Shown here: in pieces, positions 25,443 to 34,021 of the stretch | How the letters are laid out: the number at the start of each line of letters is the position of its first letter | How positions within the stretch are numbered: the stretch's first letter is position 1 | Assembly: GCA_035316325.1 (NCBI GenBank) | Contig: DATHJB010000172.1 | Span: 1-64,000 of the forward strand | Direction of reading: 5' to 3' | Source: Acidimicrobiales bacterium | GTDB taxonomy: Bacteria; Actinomycetota; Acidimicrobiia; Acidimicrobiales; VFJN01 | Length of the DNA stretch: 64,000 bases | Notes under the pieces: generated by a model | Databases searched by the model: none | What the model was told of the DNA's origin: nothing | Seen by the model: the letters and a program-made list of their open reading frames with translations, nothing else | Translations under genes and position numbers: made by a program

Positions 25443-26414
25443 ATGCGCTATCGCACCGTCGGAAGGTCAGGGCTCGCCGTCTCGGTCGTCGGCCTCGGCT
25501 GCAACAACTTCGGCAAGACGCTCGAGCTCGACGCCGCCCGGGCCGTCTGCAACGCCGCTCTCGACTGCGGCATCACGCTGTTCAACACCGGCGACACCTA
25601 TGGCCGGGCGGACGGCACCACGACGCCCCGATCGGAGGGGATGCTGGGCACGGCCTTGCGAAGCCACCGCGACGAGGTGGTGATCGCCACCAAGTTCGGC
25701 AACGACATGTTCGGCCTCAACGGGCCCGACTGGGACGCCCGCGGCTCCCGCCGGTACGTACGCACCGCGGTCGAGCGGTCGCTGCGCATGTTGCAGACCG
25801 ACTGGATCGACCTCTACGAGATCCACAACCCCGACCCGCGCACTCCCATCGAGGAGACGCTCTCGGTGCTCGACGACCTCATACACGAAGGCAAGATCCG
25901 CTACGCCGGTGCCTCCAACTTCGCGGCATGGCAACTCGTCGACGCGGACTGGACGGCACGTGCCCGGGGATGCGACCGGTTCGTGAGCGTCGAGACGGAG
26001 TACAGCCTCCTCCGACGCGATGCGGAGAAGGAGATCATCCCCGCCTGCACGCAACTAGGGATCGGGCTGCTGCCCTACTTCCCGCTGGCCCACGGACTGC
26101 TGACCGGCAAGTACCGCGGCGGGGCCATCCCGTCGGGGTCACGCCTCGAGACCTGGGGGATGCCGGGGTACCTCACCGAGGCCCGGCTGGTGGCGGTCGA
26201 GCGACTCCACACCTTCGCCGAGGCCCGGTCGATCTCGACGCTGGACCTCGCGATCGGAGGGCTCGCCGCCGAGCCCTGCGTGTCGTCGGTGATCGCCGGA
26301 GCGACGACGCCGGAGCAGGTCCGGGCCAACGCCCAGGCCGGTGATTGGGTTCCCGACGCCGCCGACCTCGACGAGATCCGCGCCCTCGGCCAGGCCGTGG
26401 AGGCCCGTCCGTGA
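25443..26414 (+). CDS. Aldo/keto reductase
   Basis: 323 aa from ATG 25443 with GGAGGGAGC upstream. The catalytic tetrad is present: Asp and Tyr in NTGDTYGRADG, Lys in VIATKFGND, His in LYEIHNPDP. The NADPH-binding C-terminal SVIAGATTPEQVRANAQA is typical of the AKR11/YajO-like group (MRYRTVGRSGLAVSVVGLGCNNFG start). It reduces aldehydes or ketones to alcohols with NADPH, or runs in reverse. No downstream operon partner: the next gene is convergent. Confidence 0.92.
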   Translation: MRYRTVGRSGLAVSVVGLGCNNFGKTLELDAARAVCNAALDCGITLFNTGDTYGRADGTTTPRSEGMLGTALRSHRDEVVIATKFGNDMFGLNGPDWDARGSRRYVRTAVERSLRMLQTDWIDLYEIHNPDPRTPIEETLSVLDDLIHEGKIRYAGASNFAAWQLVDADWTARARGCDRFVSVETEYSLLRRDAEKEIIPACTQLGIGLLPYFPLAHGLLTGKYRGGAIPSGSRLETWGMPGYLTEARLVAVERLHTFAEARSISTLDLAIGGLAAEPCVSSVIAGATTPEQVRANAQAGDWVPDAADLDEIRALGQAVEARP

Positions 26415-26424
26415 CCGGCGGACC

Positions 26425-27099
26425 TCAGTCGGCGGGCGCCGCCCGCAGCAGACCCTCCACGATCATCTTCGAGTAGAGGTCACCGAGGACGCGGAGGTCC
26501 AGGTCCTTCCGCGGCTCGAACCACTTGTTGAAGTTGTTGAGCATGTCCAACAGCGCCCGGGTGGCGATCCGCGGGTGGTCGACGTGGAGGTCGCCGTCGT
26601 CGCACCCCTTCTGGATCAGGTCGCTCAGCGCTTCCAGGTAGTCACGTTGGCGTCGCCGCACCTCGTCGTAGTGGGCGGGGTCGAGCTCGCGGAGCTCGCG
26701 CTCCGCCACCTGCTGGGCGAGCTTGTTCTCCCCGAAGTAGACGACGTGGGCCTTGACCAGTTCCCGCAGCTTCGTGGGAACGTCACCCTCCGCCTCGACC
26801 ATCGACGCGTGCGCGTCGATGAAGTCGGTCGTCGCCCGGAGCGCGATGCGGTAGAGCATCGCCTCCTTGTTGGGGAAGTGGTGGTACAGCGACGACGGCC
26901 GGGCGCCGACCGTGTCCGCGATCATCCGGATGCCAACACCGCGGTAGCCGTGCTCGAAGAAGAGCCGGGTGACGGTCGCCAGGATCTCCTCGGCTCTGAC
27001 GCTGCCCGGAGCGAGGCCCGCCTCGTCATCGGCGGACCTCCCGTCGGCCCGCGACCTCTGGCCGCCGGCCACGGTCGTTGCGGCTTTCTTCCTGGGCAC
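26425..27099 (-). CDS. TetR-family regulator, paralogue 1 of 3
   Basis: 224 aa. After a 34-residue polar N-terminal extension comes a TetR helix-turn-helix: LFFEHGYRGVGIRMIADTVGARPSSLYHHFPNKEAMLYRIALRATTDF. The C-terminal ligand domain (VVYFGENKLAQQVAERELREL ... MLDMLNNFNKWFEP) is strongly similar by eye to the TetR proteins at 43784 and 57346. It is the last gene of the 29.6-26.4 kb operon, starting 3 bases after the LLM stop; that operon has a palindromic operator at 29616, so autoregulation is likely. Ligand unknown; in related actinobacterial regulators (KstR2-like) acyl-CoA intermediates act as inducers. Confidence 0.9.
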   Translation of the reverse strand: MPRKKAATTVAGGQRSRADGRSADDEAGLAPGSVRAEEILATVTRLFFEHGYRGVGIRMIADTVGARPSSLYHHFPNKEAMLYRIALRATTDFIDAHASMVEAEGDVPTKLRELVKAHVVYFGENKLAQQVAERELRELDPAHYDEVRRRQRDYLEALSDLIQKGCDDGDLHVDHPRIATRALLDMLNNFNKWFEPRKDLDLRVLGDLYSKMIVEGLLRAAPAD

Positions 27100-27101
27100 C
27101 T

Positions 27102-28085
27102 CTACCCCCTCGTCCTTTCGACGACCCGGTACGCCGTCCGCTCACGCATTCGATCGGCGATCTCTCCGACACGCTCGATCTGCTCTGCCGTCTCCGCCGC
27201 GTCGATCCCTGGGAGCCGAACCCGTACGTTGAGGTTCGTCCCACCCGACGCATCGACGATGTCGGACAGACGTCCTGCCAGCTCGGCCTGGTCCGTTCCC
27301 GACTCGACGCGGATGACCGAGCTCGAGTCGAGCCAGAGCTGGTCGCGCTGGGCCCCGGATGCTCCCTGGTTGAGGGCCCGCTCACCTTCGTCGGGGTGCG
27401 TTCCGAGCCAGACCCATCGTGTGATCGTCACCGGTCCCGCGCCGCCGGCGGCGGTGTACCGATCGACGAGCGCTCTCGAGTCGTCCACCGGTAACGGCGG
27501 AAGGAACAACCCCGCGCCGATGCGTGCCGCGTGCTCGACGTTGCGCTGGCCCTTCGTGGCGATGAGGAGCGGGATCGACATCCGACGGGCAAACCGTATG
27601 CCGTCGTCGCCGTCGTCGCCGGCATCTTGCCCGAGGCGGCGGGCGACCTGCGCCGTCACCTGCCGGAACCGACGCATCCGGTGCTCGAAGGGCACCTCGG
27701 TGGCGGCGAAGTCCTGCGCGTCGTAGCCGGCGCCGAACGCGGCTCCGAACCGTCCGCCGGACAACAGAGAGGCCCAGGCGAGATCCTCGGCGAGCAGCGG
27801 CGCAGGGCGCAACGAGGCCAGGGTCGGAGCGGCGGCCACCCATCCCCGGTCGACGTGGGCCAGCAGGTGCGTCGCGACGAGGACGGGGTTGGTCACATAG
27901 CCCGGTTGCGTGCCGTGGTGCTCGGGGAGCGTGACGCCGTCGAAGCCGGCGGACAGAGCGAGGCGCGCGTGCCGCTCGAGGACGCGCATCGCGTCGAGCG
28001 GCTCGCCTGGTGTCAGATAGAGGCCGATGGACACGGACCCGTCGGCGAAGGGCCTTCCGGCAACGACGGTCCTTGGGATCTCCAT
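27102..28085 (-). CDS. LLM-class flavin-dependent oxidoreductase
   Basis: 327 aa from ATG 28085; a GTG two codons upstream (28091) overlaps the preceding SDR stop and may be the real start. Luciferase-like barrel: GLYLTPGEPLDAMRVLERHARLALSAGFDGVTLPEHHG, LLAEDLAWASLLSGGRFGAAFGAGYDAQDFAA, IPLLIATKGQRNVEHAARIGAGLFLPPL. PEHHG and ATKGQRNVEHAARIG are family hallmarks. The protein is shorter in the insertion region than the others in this window. Third gene of a four-gene operon of two SDRs, LLM and TetR. Confidence 0.85.
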   Translation of the reverse strand: MEIPRTVVAGRPFADGSVSIGLYLTPGEPLDAMRVLERHARLALSAGFDGVTLPEHHGTQPGYVTNPVLVATHLLAHVDRGWVAAAPTLASLRPAPLLAEDLAWASLLSGGRFGAAFGAGYDAQDFAATEVPFEHRMRRFRQVTAQVARRLGQDAGDDGDDGIRFARRMSIPLLIATKGQRNVEHAARIGAGLFLPPLPVDDSRALVDRYTAAGGAGPVTITRWVWLGTHPDEGERALNQGASGAQRDQLWLDSSSVIRVESGTDQAELAGRLSDIVDASGGTNLNVRVRLPGIDAAETAEQIERVGEIADRMRERTAYRVVERTRG

Positions 28086-28087
28086 GG

Positions 28088-28873
28088 TCACCGGGGCATC
28101 GTTTCGGCATAGGGGCTGGCCAGCGTGCCACCCCCGTCGAGGACGACGGTCTCGCCCGTGATCCACCCGGCCTCGTCGGAGAGCAGGAAGCAGACGGCGG
28201 CGGCGACGTCGTCGGGCTCGCCCAGGCGCCGGAGCGGGTAGGTCGACTCCGGGTTGCGGCCGTCCTCGTAGAGCGGCCGGGCCCATCCGGTCTTGACGAC
28301 CGCCGGAGCGACCGCGTTCACGCGCACCGCGGGGGCGAGGTCGTACGCGAGCTGCTTGGTGAGGAAGACGAGCGCCGCCTTCGACACGTTGTAGGCGCCC
28401 ATCGACGGCGAGACCGAGATCGCTCCCACGCTGGCGATGTTGACGATCGAGCCGCCATGGGCCTCCATCCAGGCCCGCCACGCGTGTTGAGCGAAGACGA
28501 GCGGCGCCCGCAGGTTCACGGCCATCGTCTTGTCCCAGGCCCCCATGTCGAAGGTCTGCAGGGGGCCGACCACCGGGTTCGTCGCCGCGTTGCAGACGAG
28601 GTGGTCCAGCCGGCCGAACCTCTCGACCACCGCATCGACCGTCTCGGCCACGTGGTCGTCGTCGTCCGCCGCGCCCCTGATCGTGATCGCCGACCGACCC
28701 AGCTGCTCCGCGGCGGCGTCGAGCTCGGGTTGGCGCCGGGCCGTGATGCCGACAGCACCTCCCTCGTCGACGATCCGCTGGGCGATGGCGAGCCCGATCC
28801 CGCGGCTGCCGCCGGTCACAAGCGCGACGCGATCTTCGAAGCGCCGTCCGCCGTTCCGGGTCGCCGCCGTCAT
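28088..28873 (-). CDS. SDR-family dehydrogenase/reductase (catalytically complete)
   Basis: 261 aa from ATG 28873 (ATGA overlap). TGGSRGIG cofactor loop, ITARRQ after strand 2 (Arg pair, NADPH-like), NAATNP, catalytic NIASVGAISVSPSMGAYNVSKAAL with Ser, Tyr and Lys, and C-terminal VVLDGGG. FabG/3-oxoacyl reductase-like. It follows directly on a degenerate SDR, with which it may form a mixed oligomer (active plus inactive subunits). The reaction is probably oxidation of a 3-hydroxyacyl-CoA or a similar alcohol. Confidence 0.9.
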   Translation of the reverse strand: MTAATRNGGRRFEDRVALVTGGSRGIGLAIAQRIVDEGGAVGITARRQPELDAAAEQLGRSAITIRGAADDDDHVAETVDAVVERFGRLDHLVCNAATNPVVGPLQTFDMGAWDKTMAVNLRAPLVFAQHAWRAWMEAHGGSIVNIASVGAISVSPSMGAYNVSKAALVFLTKQLAYDLAPAVRVNAVAPAVVKTGWARPLYEDGRNPESTYPLRRLGEPDDVAAAVCFLLSDEAGWITGETVVLDGGGTLASPYAETMPR

Positions 28874-29574
28874 CGCCCCTGCACCCCGCCGTCCACGAGG
28901 ACGCGGGCGCCGGTGACCGCGGCACCGGCGTCGGAGCACAGCTGCATGCACATCGACGAGACCTCCGCCTCGTCGACCGGTCGGCCGATGGCGGTCGGGG
29001 TGCCGTCCGCCGGCCCGGCGAGGACCACGTTGGCGGTGACCCCTTGGCGACCGAGCTCCTGGGCGATCGTGCGGGCCAGGCCGTCGAGCCCCGCCGTCGT
29101 CGTCGCCGCGAGGACGGCCCGCTCGGGCCGGCCGGTGTGCGCCGAGGACGAGCCGAGCAGCACGTGCCGGCCGAACGACGCTTCGACCATCGCCGGCGCG
29201 GTCGCCTGGACGAGGAGGAACGCCGTATCGAGGACGTCGGCGGTGCCGCGCTGCCAGTCGTCGATCGACAACTCGGCGACGGGCCCGGCCGCCGTGGGAG
29301 CCGCGGCGTGCACGACGATCGTGACCGGTCCCAAGGCCTCGTGCACCGACGCCACGAGAGCGCGGGCGGTCGCCTCGTCGGCCGGCGGGTCGCCCACGAG
29401 GAGCGCTCGTGCCGGTCCGAGCGCACCGATCGTCCCGTCGAGCTCGACCGACGACTTCCCGGCGACGGCCACGCGCCCACCGCGGTCGGTCACGTCGCGC
29501 GCGAACTGCGCCGCCATCGACGCGGTCGCACCCGAGACGAGTGCCACCCGCCCATCCAGCGTCTGCGCGTGCAC
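28870..29574 (-). CDS. Degenerate SDR-fold protein (catalytic Tyr and Lys absent)
   Basis: 234 aa from GTG 29574, with GAGGGAGG upstream; longer readings run through the operator and are rejected. The Rossmann motif is altered to SGATASMAA. The Ser cluster at 142-144 is kept, but at the Tyr and Lys positions it has Ala156 and Thr160 (AATTT), so the SDR proton relay is missing. The C-terminal VLVDGGV remains. Most likely a non-catalytic or repurposed subunit partnered with the complete SDR encoded immediately downstream. First gene of the operon, 41 bases after a palindromic operator. Confidence 0.82.
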   Translation of the reverse strand: MHAQTLDGRVALVSGATASMAAQFARDVTDRGGRVAVAGKSSVELDGTIGALGPARALLVGDPPADEATARALVASVHEALGPVTIVVHAAAPTAAGPVAELSIDDWQRGTADVLDTAFLLVQATAPAMVEASFGRHVLLGSSSAHTGRPERAVLAATTTAGLDGLARTIAQELGRQGVTANVVLAGPADGTPTAIGRPVDEAEVSSMCMQLCSDAGAAVTGARVLVDGGVQGR

Positions 29575-29615
29575 GGCCCTCCCTCTCGACGTCGAACGAC
29601 CGGCAGTATACGCTA

Positions 29616-29635
29616 CCGATCGATCGTTCGGTCGG
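29616..29635. promoter_or_regulatory. Palindromic TetR-type operator, copy 4
   Basis: CCGATCGATCGTTCGGTCGG midway in the divergent gap between the SDR-SDR-LLM-TetR operon (start 29574) and the permease (start 29678); it could control both. Confidence 0.62.
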
Positions 29636-29677
29636 ACGACGAGACGGTGAGGTCGACGGACAAGGGGGCATCGGCGA

Positions 29678-30580
29678 ATGAGCGTGTTGCAGCCTGCGAT
29701 GGAGCTCCCCGTGCCGCGCCGTCGACGCCTCGACAGCATCACACAGACGTTCCGCCGGTACCCCGTCGTCTCGGGGTTCCTGCTCCTCGTCGTCATCGGC
29801 ATGGCCGTCTTCGCGGGCGTTCTCCAGAAGCAGCCGCCGAACGCGCAGCTGCTCGTCGACCGCTACCAGCCCCCGTTCTGGGTGGGCGACGGCTCGTGGG
29901 ACCATCCGCTCGGTACCGACGGCCTCGGCCGGGATGTCTTCAGCCGCGCCATCCACGGCGCCCGGGTCTCGATGCTCGTCGCGGGCGTGTCGATCCTCAT
30001 CGGCACCGCCGCGGGAACGCTCGTCGCGCTCCTCGCCGGGAACTGGCACCGCTCGTGGATCGACACGACGCTCATGCGGATCACCGATGCGATGCTCTCG
30101 ATCCCTCTGGTGCTCGCCGCCCTGCTCTTCGCCGTGGCGGTCGGCGCCAGCTTCGGCATGGTGGTCACCATCATCGCCCTCTTCATCTGGGCTCGGACGG
30201 CGCGCATCGTGCGAACCGAGGTGCTGGAGGTGAACACGCGCGACTTCGTGACGTTCGCCCGCCTGTCGGGCGCGTCCAACCTGCGGATCATCACCCGTCA
30301 CCTCCTGCCGAACATCTCCCACGTGGCGATCGTCATGGCCACCCTCGAGGTCGGGAACGTGATCATCCTCGAGGCGTCCCTCGGCTTCCTCGGCGTCGGG
30401 GTCCCGCCGCCGGACCCGTCGTGGGGAGGGATGGTCGCGGAGGGACGCAGCCAGATCACCAGCGCCTGGTGGCTCGTGGTCGTCCCCGGCGTCATGATCA
30501 TGATCACCGTCGTGTCGCTGAACTTCCTCGGCGACTGGCTGCGGGATCGGCTCGACCCCCGCCTGCGCACCGAGGTCTGA
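29678..30580 (+). CDS. ABC transporter permease, DppC/OppC-like, orphan
   Basis: 300 aa from ATG 29678. DppC-type inner-membrane permease: an N-terminal helix (VVSGFLLLVVIGMAVFAGVL), the periplasmic HPLGTDGLGRDVFSRAIHGARVSML signature of OppC proteins, and the EAA coupling loop near ARLSGASNLRIITRHLLPN. GFLGVGVPPPDPSWGGMVAEG and a final helix follow. Its DppB partner, ATPases and binding protein are not adjacent; it stands alone between a divergent promoter and a convergent gene. It may work with the unaccompanied OppD/OppF pair at 0.9-3.0 kb or substitute in the complete transporter at 38-43.6 kb. Confidence 0.9.
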   Translation: MSVLQPAMELPVPRRRRLDSITQTFRRYPVVSGFLLLVVIGMAVFAGVLQKQPPNAQLLVDRYQPPFWVGDGSWDHPLGTDGLGRDVFSRAIHGARVSMLVAGVSILIGTAAGTLVALLAGNWHRSWIDTTLMRITDAMLSIPLVLAALLFAVAVGASFGMVVTIIALFIWARTARIVRTEVLEVNTRDFVTFARLSGASNLRIITRHLLPNISHVAIVMATLEVGNVIILEASLGFLGVGVPPPDPSWGGMVAEGRSQITSAWWLVVVPGVMIMITVVSLNFLGDWLRDRLDPRLRTEV

Positions 30581-30590
30581 AGAGCGGTCG

Positions 30591-32657
30591 CTACCGGCGG
30601 TCGCTGGTGTGCTCCCCCAGCGACCCCGCAACCGCGAACGACCCCGTCTCGGCGTCGAGCCGCTCGACCACGTCGAGGACCCGGTCGCCACCGAGGCGAG
30701 CGACATGGTGGAAGGGGCCACCGAGGCGGCGCGGGAAGCCGATGCCCAGCACCGACGCGACGTCGCCCTCCTCAGGGGCGCCGATCACCCCCTCGTCGAG
30801 GCACAGGAAGCTCTCCGTCACGAAGGAGTACAGGAGGCGGTCGGCCACCACGGCATCGTCGAGCGGCGGGCGCTCGCCCTCGACGAGGGACTCGACCGAA
30901 GCGTCCGGCTCGAGGCGGGCGCCGTCGGCGCCGTAGCGGTACCAGCCGGCACCGGCTCGCCGCCCGAGCCGGCCCGTGGCCAGCAGCGCGTCGAGGAGCA
31001 GGTGGGCACCCTCGAGGTCGACACGGTCCCCGAGCACCGGGGCCCGGAAGGGATCGTTGGCGACCTTGTGCACCAACGAGATCGAGACCTCGTCCTGCGC
31101 CTGGAGCGGGCCCACGGGGAACCCGAGCTGCCGGGCCACCCGGTCGACCTGGTCGATGGTCGCCCCGTCGACGACCAGCCGGGTTCCCTCGTCGAGCCAC
31201 CGTCCGTACACGCGGGAGGTGAAGAAGCCGGGTGAGTCGCCCACGACGATGGCGACCTTGCCCAGCGCCGCGGCGAGCCCCAGGGACCGCGCGACCACAT
31301 CGGGGTCGGTCCCGGCGTGGGGGATGACCTCGAGCAGCGACATGCGGTCGACGGGCGAGAAGAAGTGCATGCCGATCAGCCGCTCGGGGCGCGAGGACGC
31401 CTCGGCGAGGTGGCTGATCGGGATGGCGGACGTGTTCGACGCCAGGACCGCGTCGGGCCGCAGCAGCGGCTCGACCTGCCGGATCACGTCGCGCTTGAGC
31501 GCGGCGTCCTCGTACACGGCCTCCACCACGACGTCGGCGGCGCCGAGCCCGGTGAGGCCGGTCGAGGTCGAGAGGCGGTGGATCCGTTCGAGCCGACGGA
31601 TGTCCGCGTCAGCTCCACCGTGCCGCCGGGCGACGACGCGCTCGACGTACGAGTGCACGCGGCCGAGCGCCTCGTCGTCGACGTCACGGACCCGGGCCGT
31701 GAAGCCCCGGTCGACGGCCTCGGCGGCGATGCCCGAGCCCATCATCCCGCCGCCGAGCAGGAACAGGCTCCGTACGTCGCTCGGCACGGCGCGGCGCTTG
31801 GCCCGGCGGGCGACGTCGCGCTCGGCCACGAAGAGGTGCGTGCGCGCCACGGCCTCGTCCGTCCGGACGATCGCCTCGAACTGCTCGCCCTCCTCGCGCA
31901 GTCCGGCGTCGAGCCCGGCTGCGCCGGCGCAGACGGCAGCGATGATCGCCTCGACGCTCGTCGCCGGCACGCCGCGGGGCGCGGCCGCGCGTGCGGCGGC
32001 GACGGCAGGTTCGACGTCACCGTCCAGGCGGTCGTCGTGCACGGCGCCGTCGAGCTCGCTCAGGAGCGCATGCGCCCGGGCGAGCAGCGCAGCCTCCGAC
32101 ACCACGTCGTCGACGAGGCCGATGGCCAGGGCCTCGGCCGGCGACATCTGGCGGCCGCTGAGCAGGAGGCCCAGCGCGCGCTCGATGCCGACGATCCGGG
32201 GCAGGAGTTGCGTGCCCCCGCCGCCGGGGATGAGGCCGAGGGTGCTCTCGGGGAGGCCCAGCCTCGTCCCGGGGCTCGCGGTGGCGACCCGGCCGCGGCA
32301 GGCGAGGGCCAGCTCCATCCCACCGCCGAGGACGATGCCGTGAAGGCAGGCGACGGTCGGCACCGGCAGCCCCACCAGGCGCGTGATGACGCGGTGGGCC
32401 CGGACGACCGTGTCGTGCAGGGTCGGGTCGTCGGCCAGACCGGACAGCCACCTGATGTCGGCGCCGGCTGAGAAGCCGTTGCTCTTCCCGGAGCGCACCA
32501 GCAACCCGCGCAGCTGCTGCCCGTCCAGGTCGTCGAGGATCCGCTCCAGCTCCTCCCACACGCCCGGGCCGACCAGGTTCACGGGCGATCCCGGGGTGTC
32601 CAGGGTGATCGTCGCCACGTCGTCCTCGATCGACAGCGCCAGTGTCTCGGCGGGCAT
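30591..32657 (-). CDS. Bifunctional 3-hydroxyacyl-CoA dehydrogenase / enoyl-CoA hydratase (FadB-like)
   Basis: 688 aa from ATG 32657 (ATGA overlap with the thiolase stop). Residues about 1-190 are a crotonase domain: SNGFSAGADIRWLSG and ACLHGIVLGGGMELALACR give the oxyanion hole, LGLPESTLGLIPGGGGTQLLPR the catalytic Glu pair. From about residue 300 a 3-hydroxyacyl-CoA dehydrogenase domain follows: LLGGGMMGSGIA (NAD), SNTSAIPISHLAEASSRPERLIGMHFFSPVDRMSLLEVI with the His-Glu dyad, then two helical C-terminal domains. Size fits FadB/FadJ alpha subunits (about 700 aa). With the thiolase upstream it gives the last three steps of a beta-oxidation turn. Confidence 0.93.
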   Translation of the reverse strand: MPAETLALSIEDDVATITLDTPGSPVNLVGPGVWEELERILDDLDGQQLRGLLVRSGKSNGFSAGADIRWLSGLADDPTLHDTVVRAHRVITRLVGLPVPTVACLHGIVLGGGMELALACRGRVATASPGTRLGLPESTLGLIPGGGGTQLLPRIVGIERALGLLLSGRQMSPAEALAIGLVDDVVSEAALLARAHALLSELDGAVHDDRLDGDVEPAVAAARAAAPRGVPATSVEAIIAAVCAGAAGLDAGLREEGEQFEAIVRTDEAVARTHLFVAERDVARRAKRRAVPSDVRSLFLLGGGMMGSGIAAEAVDRGFTARVRDVDDEALGRVHSYVERVVARRHGGADADIRRLERIHRLSTSTGLTGLGAADVVVEAVYEDAALKRDVIRQVEPLLRPDAVLASNTSAIPISHLAEASSRPERLIGMHFFSPVDRMSLLEVIPHAGTDPDVVARSLGLAAALGKVAIVVGDSPGFFTSRVYGRWLDEGTRLVVDGATIDQVDRVARQLGFPVGPLQAQDEVSISLVHKVANDPFRAPVLGDRVDLEGAHLLLDALLATGRLGRRAGAGWYRYGADGARLEPDASVESLVEGERPPLDDAVVADRLLYSFVTESFLCLDEGVIGAPEEGDVASVLGIGFPRRLGGPFHHVARLGGDRVLDVVERLDAETGSFAVAGSLGEHTSDRR

Positions 32658-33916
32658 CAGATCGCTCGTTCGAGCACCATTGCGGCTCCCCGCGCACCGC
32701 CCGCGCAGATGGCGAGCGCGCCGTACTGCACGTCGCGCCGCACCATCTCGTTGGCGAGCTGCAGCGCGATGCGAGCGCCGGTCGCACCGAAGGGGTGGCC
32801 GATGGCCACCGAGCCGCCGGCCACGTTGAGGAGCGACCGGTCGATCGCTCCGATGGCCCGGTCCCGACCGAGGCACGAGCGGGCGAACTCGTCGTCCGCC
32901 ATCGCCGCGAGGTTGGCGAGGACCTGACCGGCGAAGGCCTCGTGCAGGTCGATCAGCCCGAGGTCGGCCAGCCCGAGCCCGGCCTTGTCGAGGGCGACGG
33001 GAAGGGCGTACGCCGGTCCGAGCAACACCCCGAGCTTGTGGGGATGCGACGTGAACGCCCACGACCGCAGCCACACCTTCGGCTGGAGCCCGCGCCGTTC
33101 GGCCTGCTCGTCGGTGGTGATGACCACGGCGGCGGCGCCGTCGGTGAGCGACGAGGCGTTGGCGGCGGTCACGGTGCCGTGCGGATCGAACACCGGTGCC
33201 AGCCGTGCCACCGCCTCGGTCGACGTGTCGGGCCGGATCAGGGAGTCCGCCGCCACCCGCCGGCCGCCCGGCGTGACGATCGGTTCGATCTCCGCGCCCA
33301 GCCGCCCGTCGGACGTGGCCGCCGCCGCCCGATGATGGCTCGTCACGGCGAGCTCGTCCGACGCCTCCCGCGTGATGCGCCAGTCGCGCACGATCTCCTC
33401 GGCGTGCTCCCCGAGGCTCAGCCCGGTGTAGGGCTCGGCGACCGTCGGGCTGGCGGGGAGGAGGTCCCGGAGGGACACGGCGAGCAGCGCCTCGACATCC
33501 GACACGCCCTTCCCCCGGGCGCGCAGTGCCTGGGCGACCGGGTCGGACGCCGTCACCGGCTGGTGCGACATCGACTCCGCCCCACCGGCGATCGCGACCT
33601 CGGCCTCGCCCAGCAGCAGCTGGTGGGCCGCGCTCACGATCGCCCGCGCGCCCGTGGCGCAGGCTGTCTCGACGGAGTACGCGTCCGTGGAGCCCCAGTC
33701 GAGGGCGATGGTGGTCTCACGCGCGAGGTAGGGCGTCTTACCGTCGGGGGTGGCGGCGCCCATCACCACGAGGTCGGCGTCACCGGTCGCGAGGCCGGCC
33801 CGGAGGCCCGCCTCGCGCACGGCGTGGATGGACAGGTCGAGCACGCTCGCCGAAGAGAGGTCCCCACCCGCCTTGGCGAACGGCGTGCGACAGCCGTCGA
33901 TGATCCCGACCCTCAT
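32657..33916 (-). CDS. Acetyl-CoA acyltransferase (thiolase, FadA/FadI-like)
   Basis: 419 aa from ATG 33916 with GGAGGATGGAGG upstream. All thiolase signatures are present: nucleophile Cys86 in VETACATGARA, NASSLTDGAAAVV, LHEAFAGQ, GHPFGATGAR with the catalytic His, and CAGGARGAAM with the second Cys. It cleaves 3-ketoacyl-CoA with CoA to release acetyl-CoA. Forms a coupled pair with the FadB-like gene. Its promoter segment (33919-34000) is nearly the same as that of the MmgE/PrpD gene at 49.8 kb, including the palindromic operator. Confidence 0.94.
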   Translation of the reverse strand: MRVGIIDGCRTPFAKAGGDLSSASVLDLSIHAVREAGLRAGLATGDADLVVMGAATPDGKTPYLARETTIALDWGSTDAYSVETACATGARAIVSAAHQLLLGEAEVAIAGGAESMSHQPVTASDPVAQALRARGKGVSDVEALLAVSLRDLLPASPTVAEPYTGLSLGEHAEEIVRDWRITREASDELAVTSHHRAAAATSDGRLGAEIEPIVTPGGRRVAADSLIRPDTSTEAVARLAPVFDPHGTVTAANASSLTDGAAAVVITTDEQAERRGLQPKVWLRSWAFTSHPHKLGVLLGPAYALPVALDKAGLGLADLGLIDLHEAFAGQVLANLAAMADDEFARSCLGRDRAIGAIDRSLLNVAGGSVAIGHPFGATGARIALQLANEMVRRDVQYGALAICAGGARGAAMVLERAI

Positions 33917-33918
33917 GT

Positions 33919-34000
33919 TGCCTCCATCCTCCCTACCGAACGATCGATCGGTACTCCAGGCATTGAACGATCCGGCCCGATGTTTGTCAAGCGGACGGGC
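33919..34000. repeat. Duplicated promoter cassette, copy A
   Basis: About 82 bases matching 49841-49922 in the same orientation with only a handful of substitutions and one indel. It includes the ribosome site region (tgcctccatcctcc), the operator ACCGAACGATCGATCGGT, then cattgaacga and gtttgtcaagcggacg. Both copies end at the ATG/GTG of a minus-strand catabolic gene. Confidence 0.85.
33935..33952. promoter_or_regulatory. Palindromic TetR-type operator, copy 5
   Basis: ACCGAACGATCGATCGGT, 18 bases upstream of the thiolase start. On the minus strand it runs straight into TAGGGA and the ribosome site, so a bound repressor would cover the promoter. Confidence 0.65.
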
Positions 34001-34021
34001 CGAGGTGCTCCGGCGTGCCCG

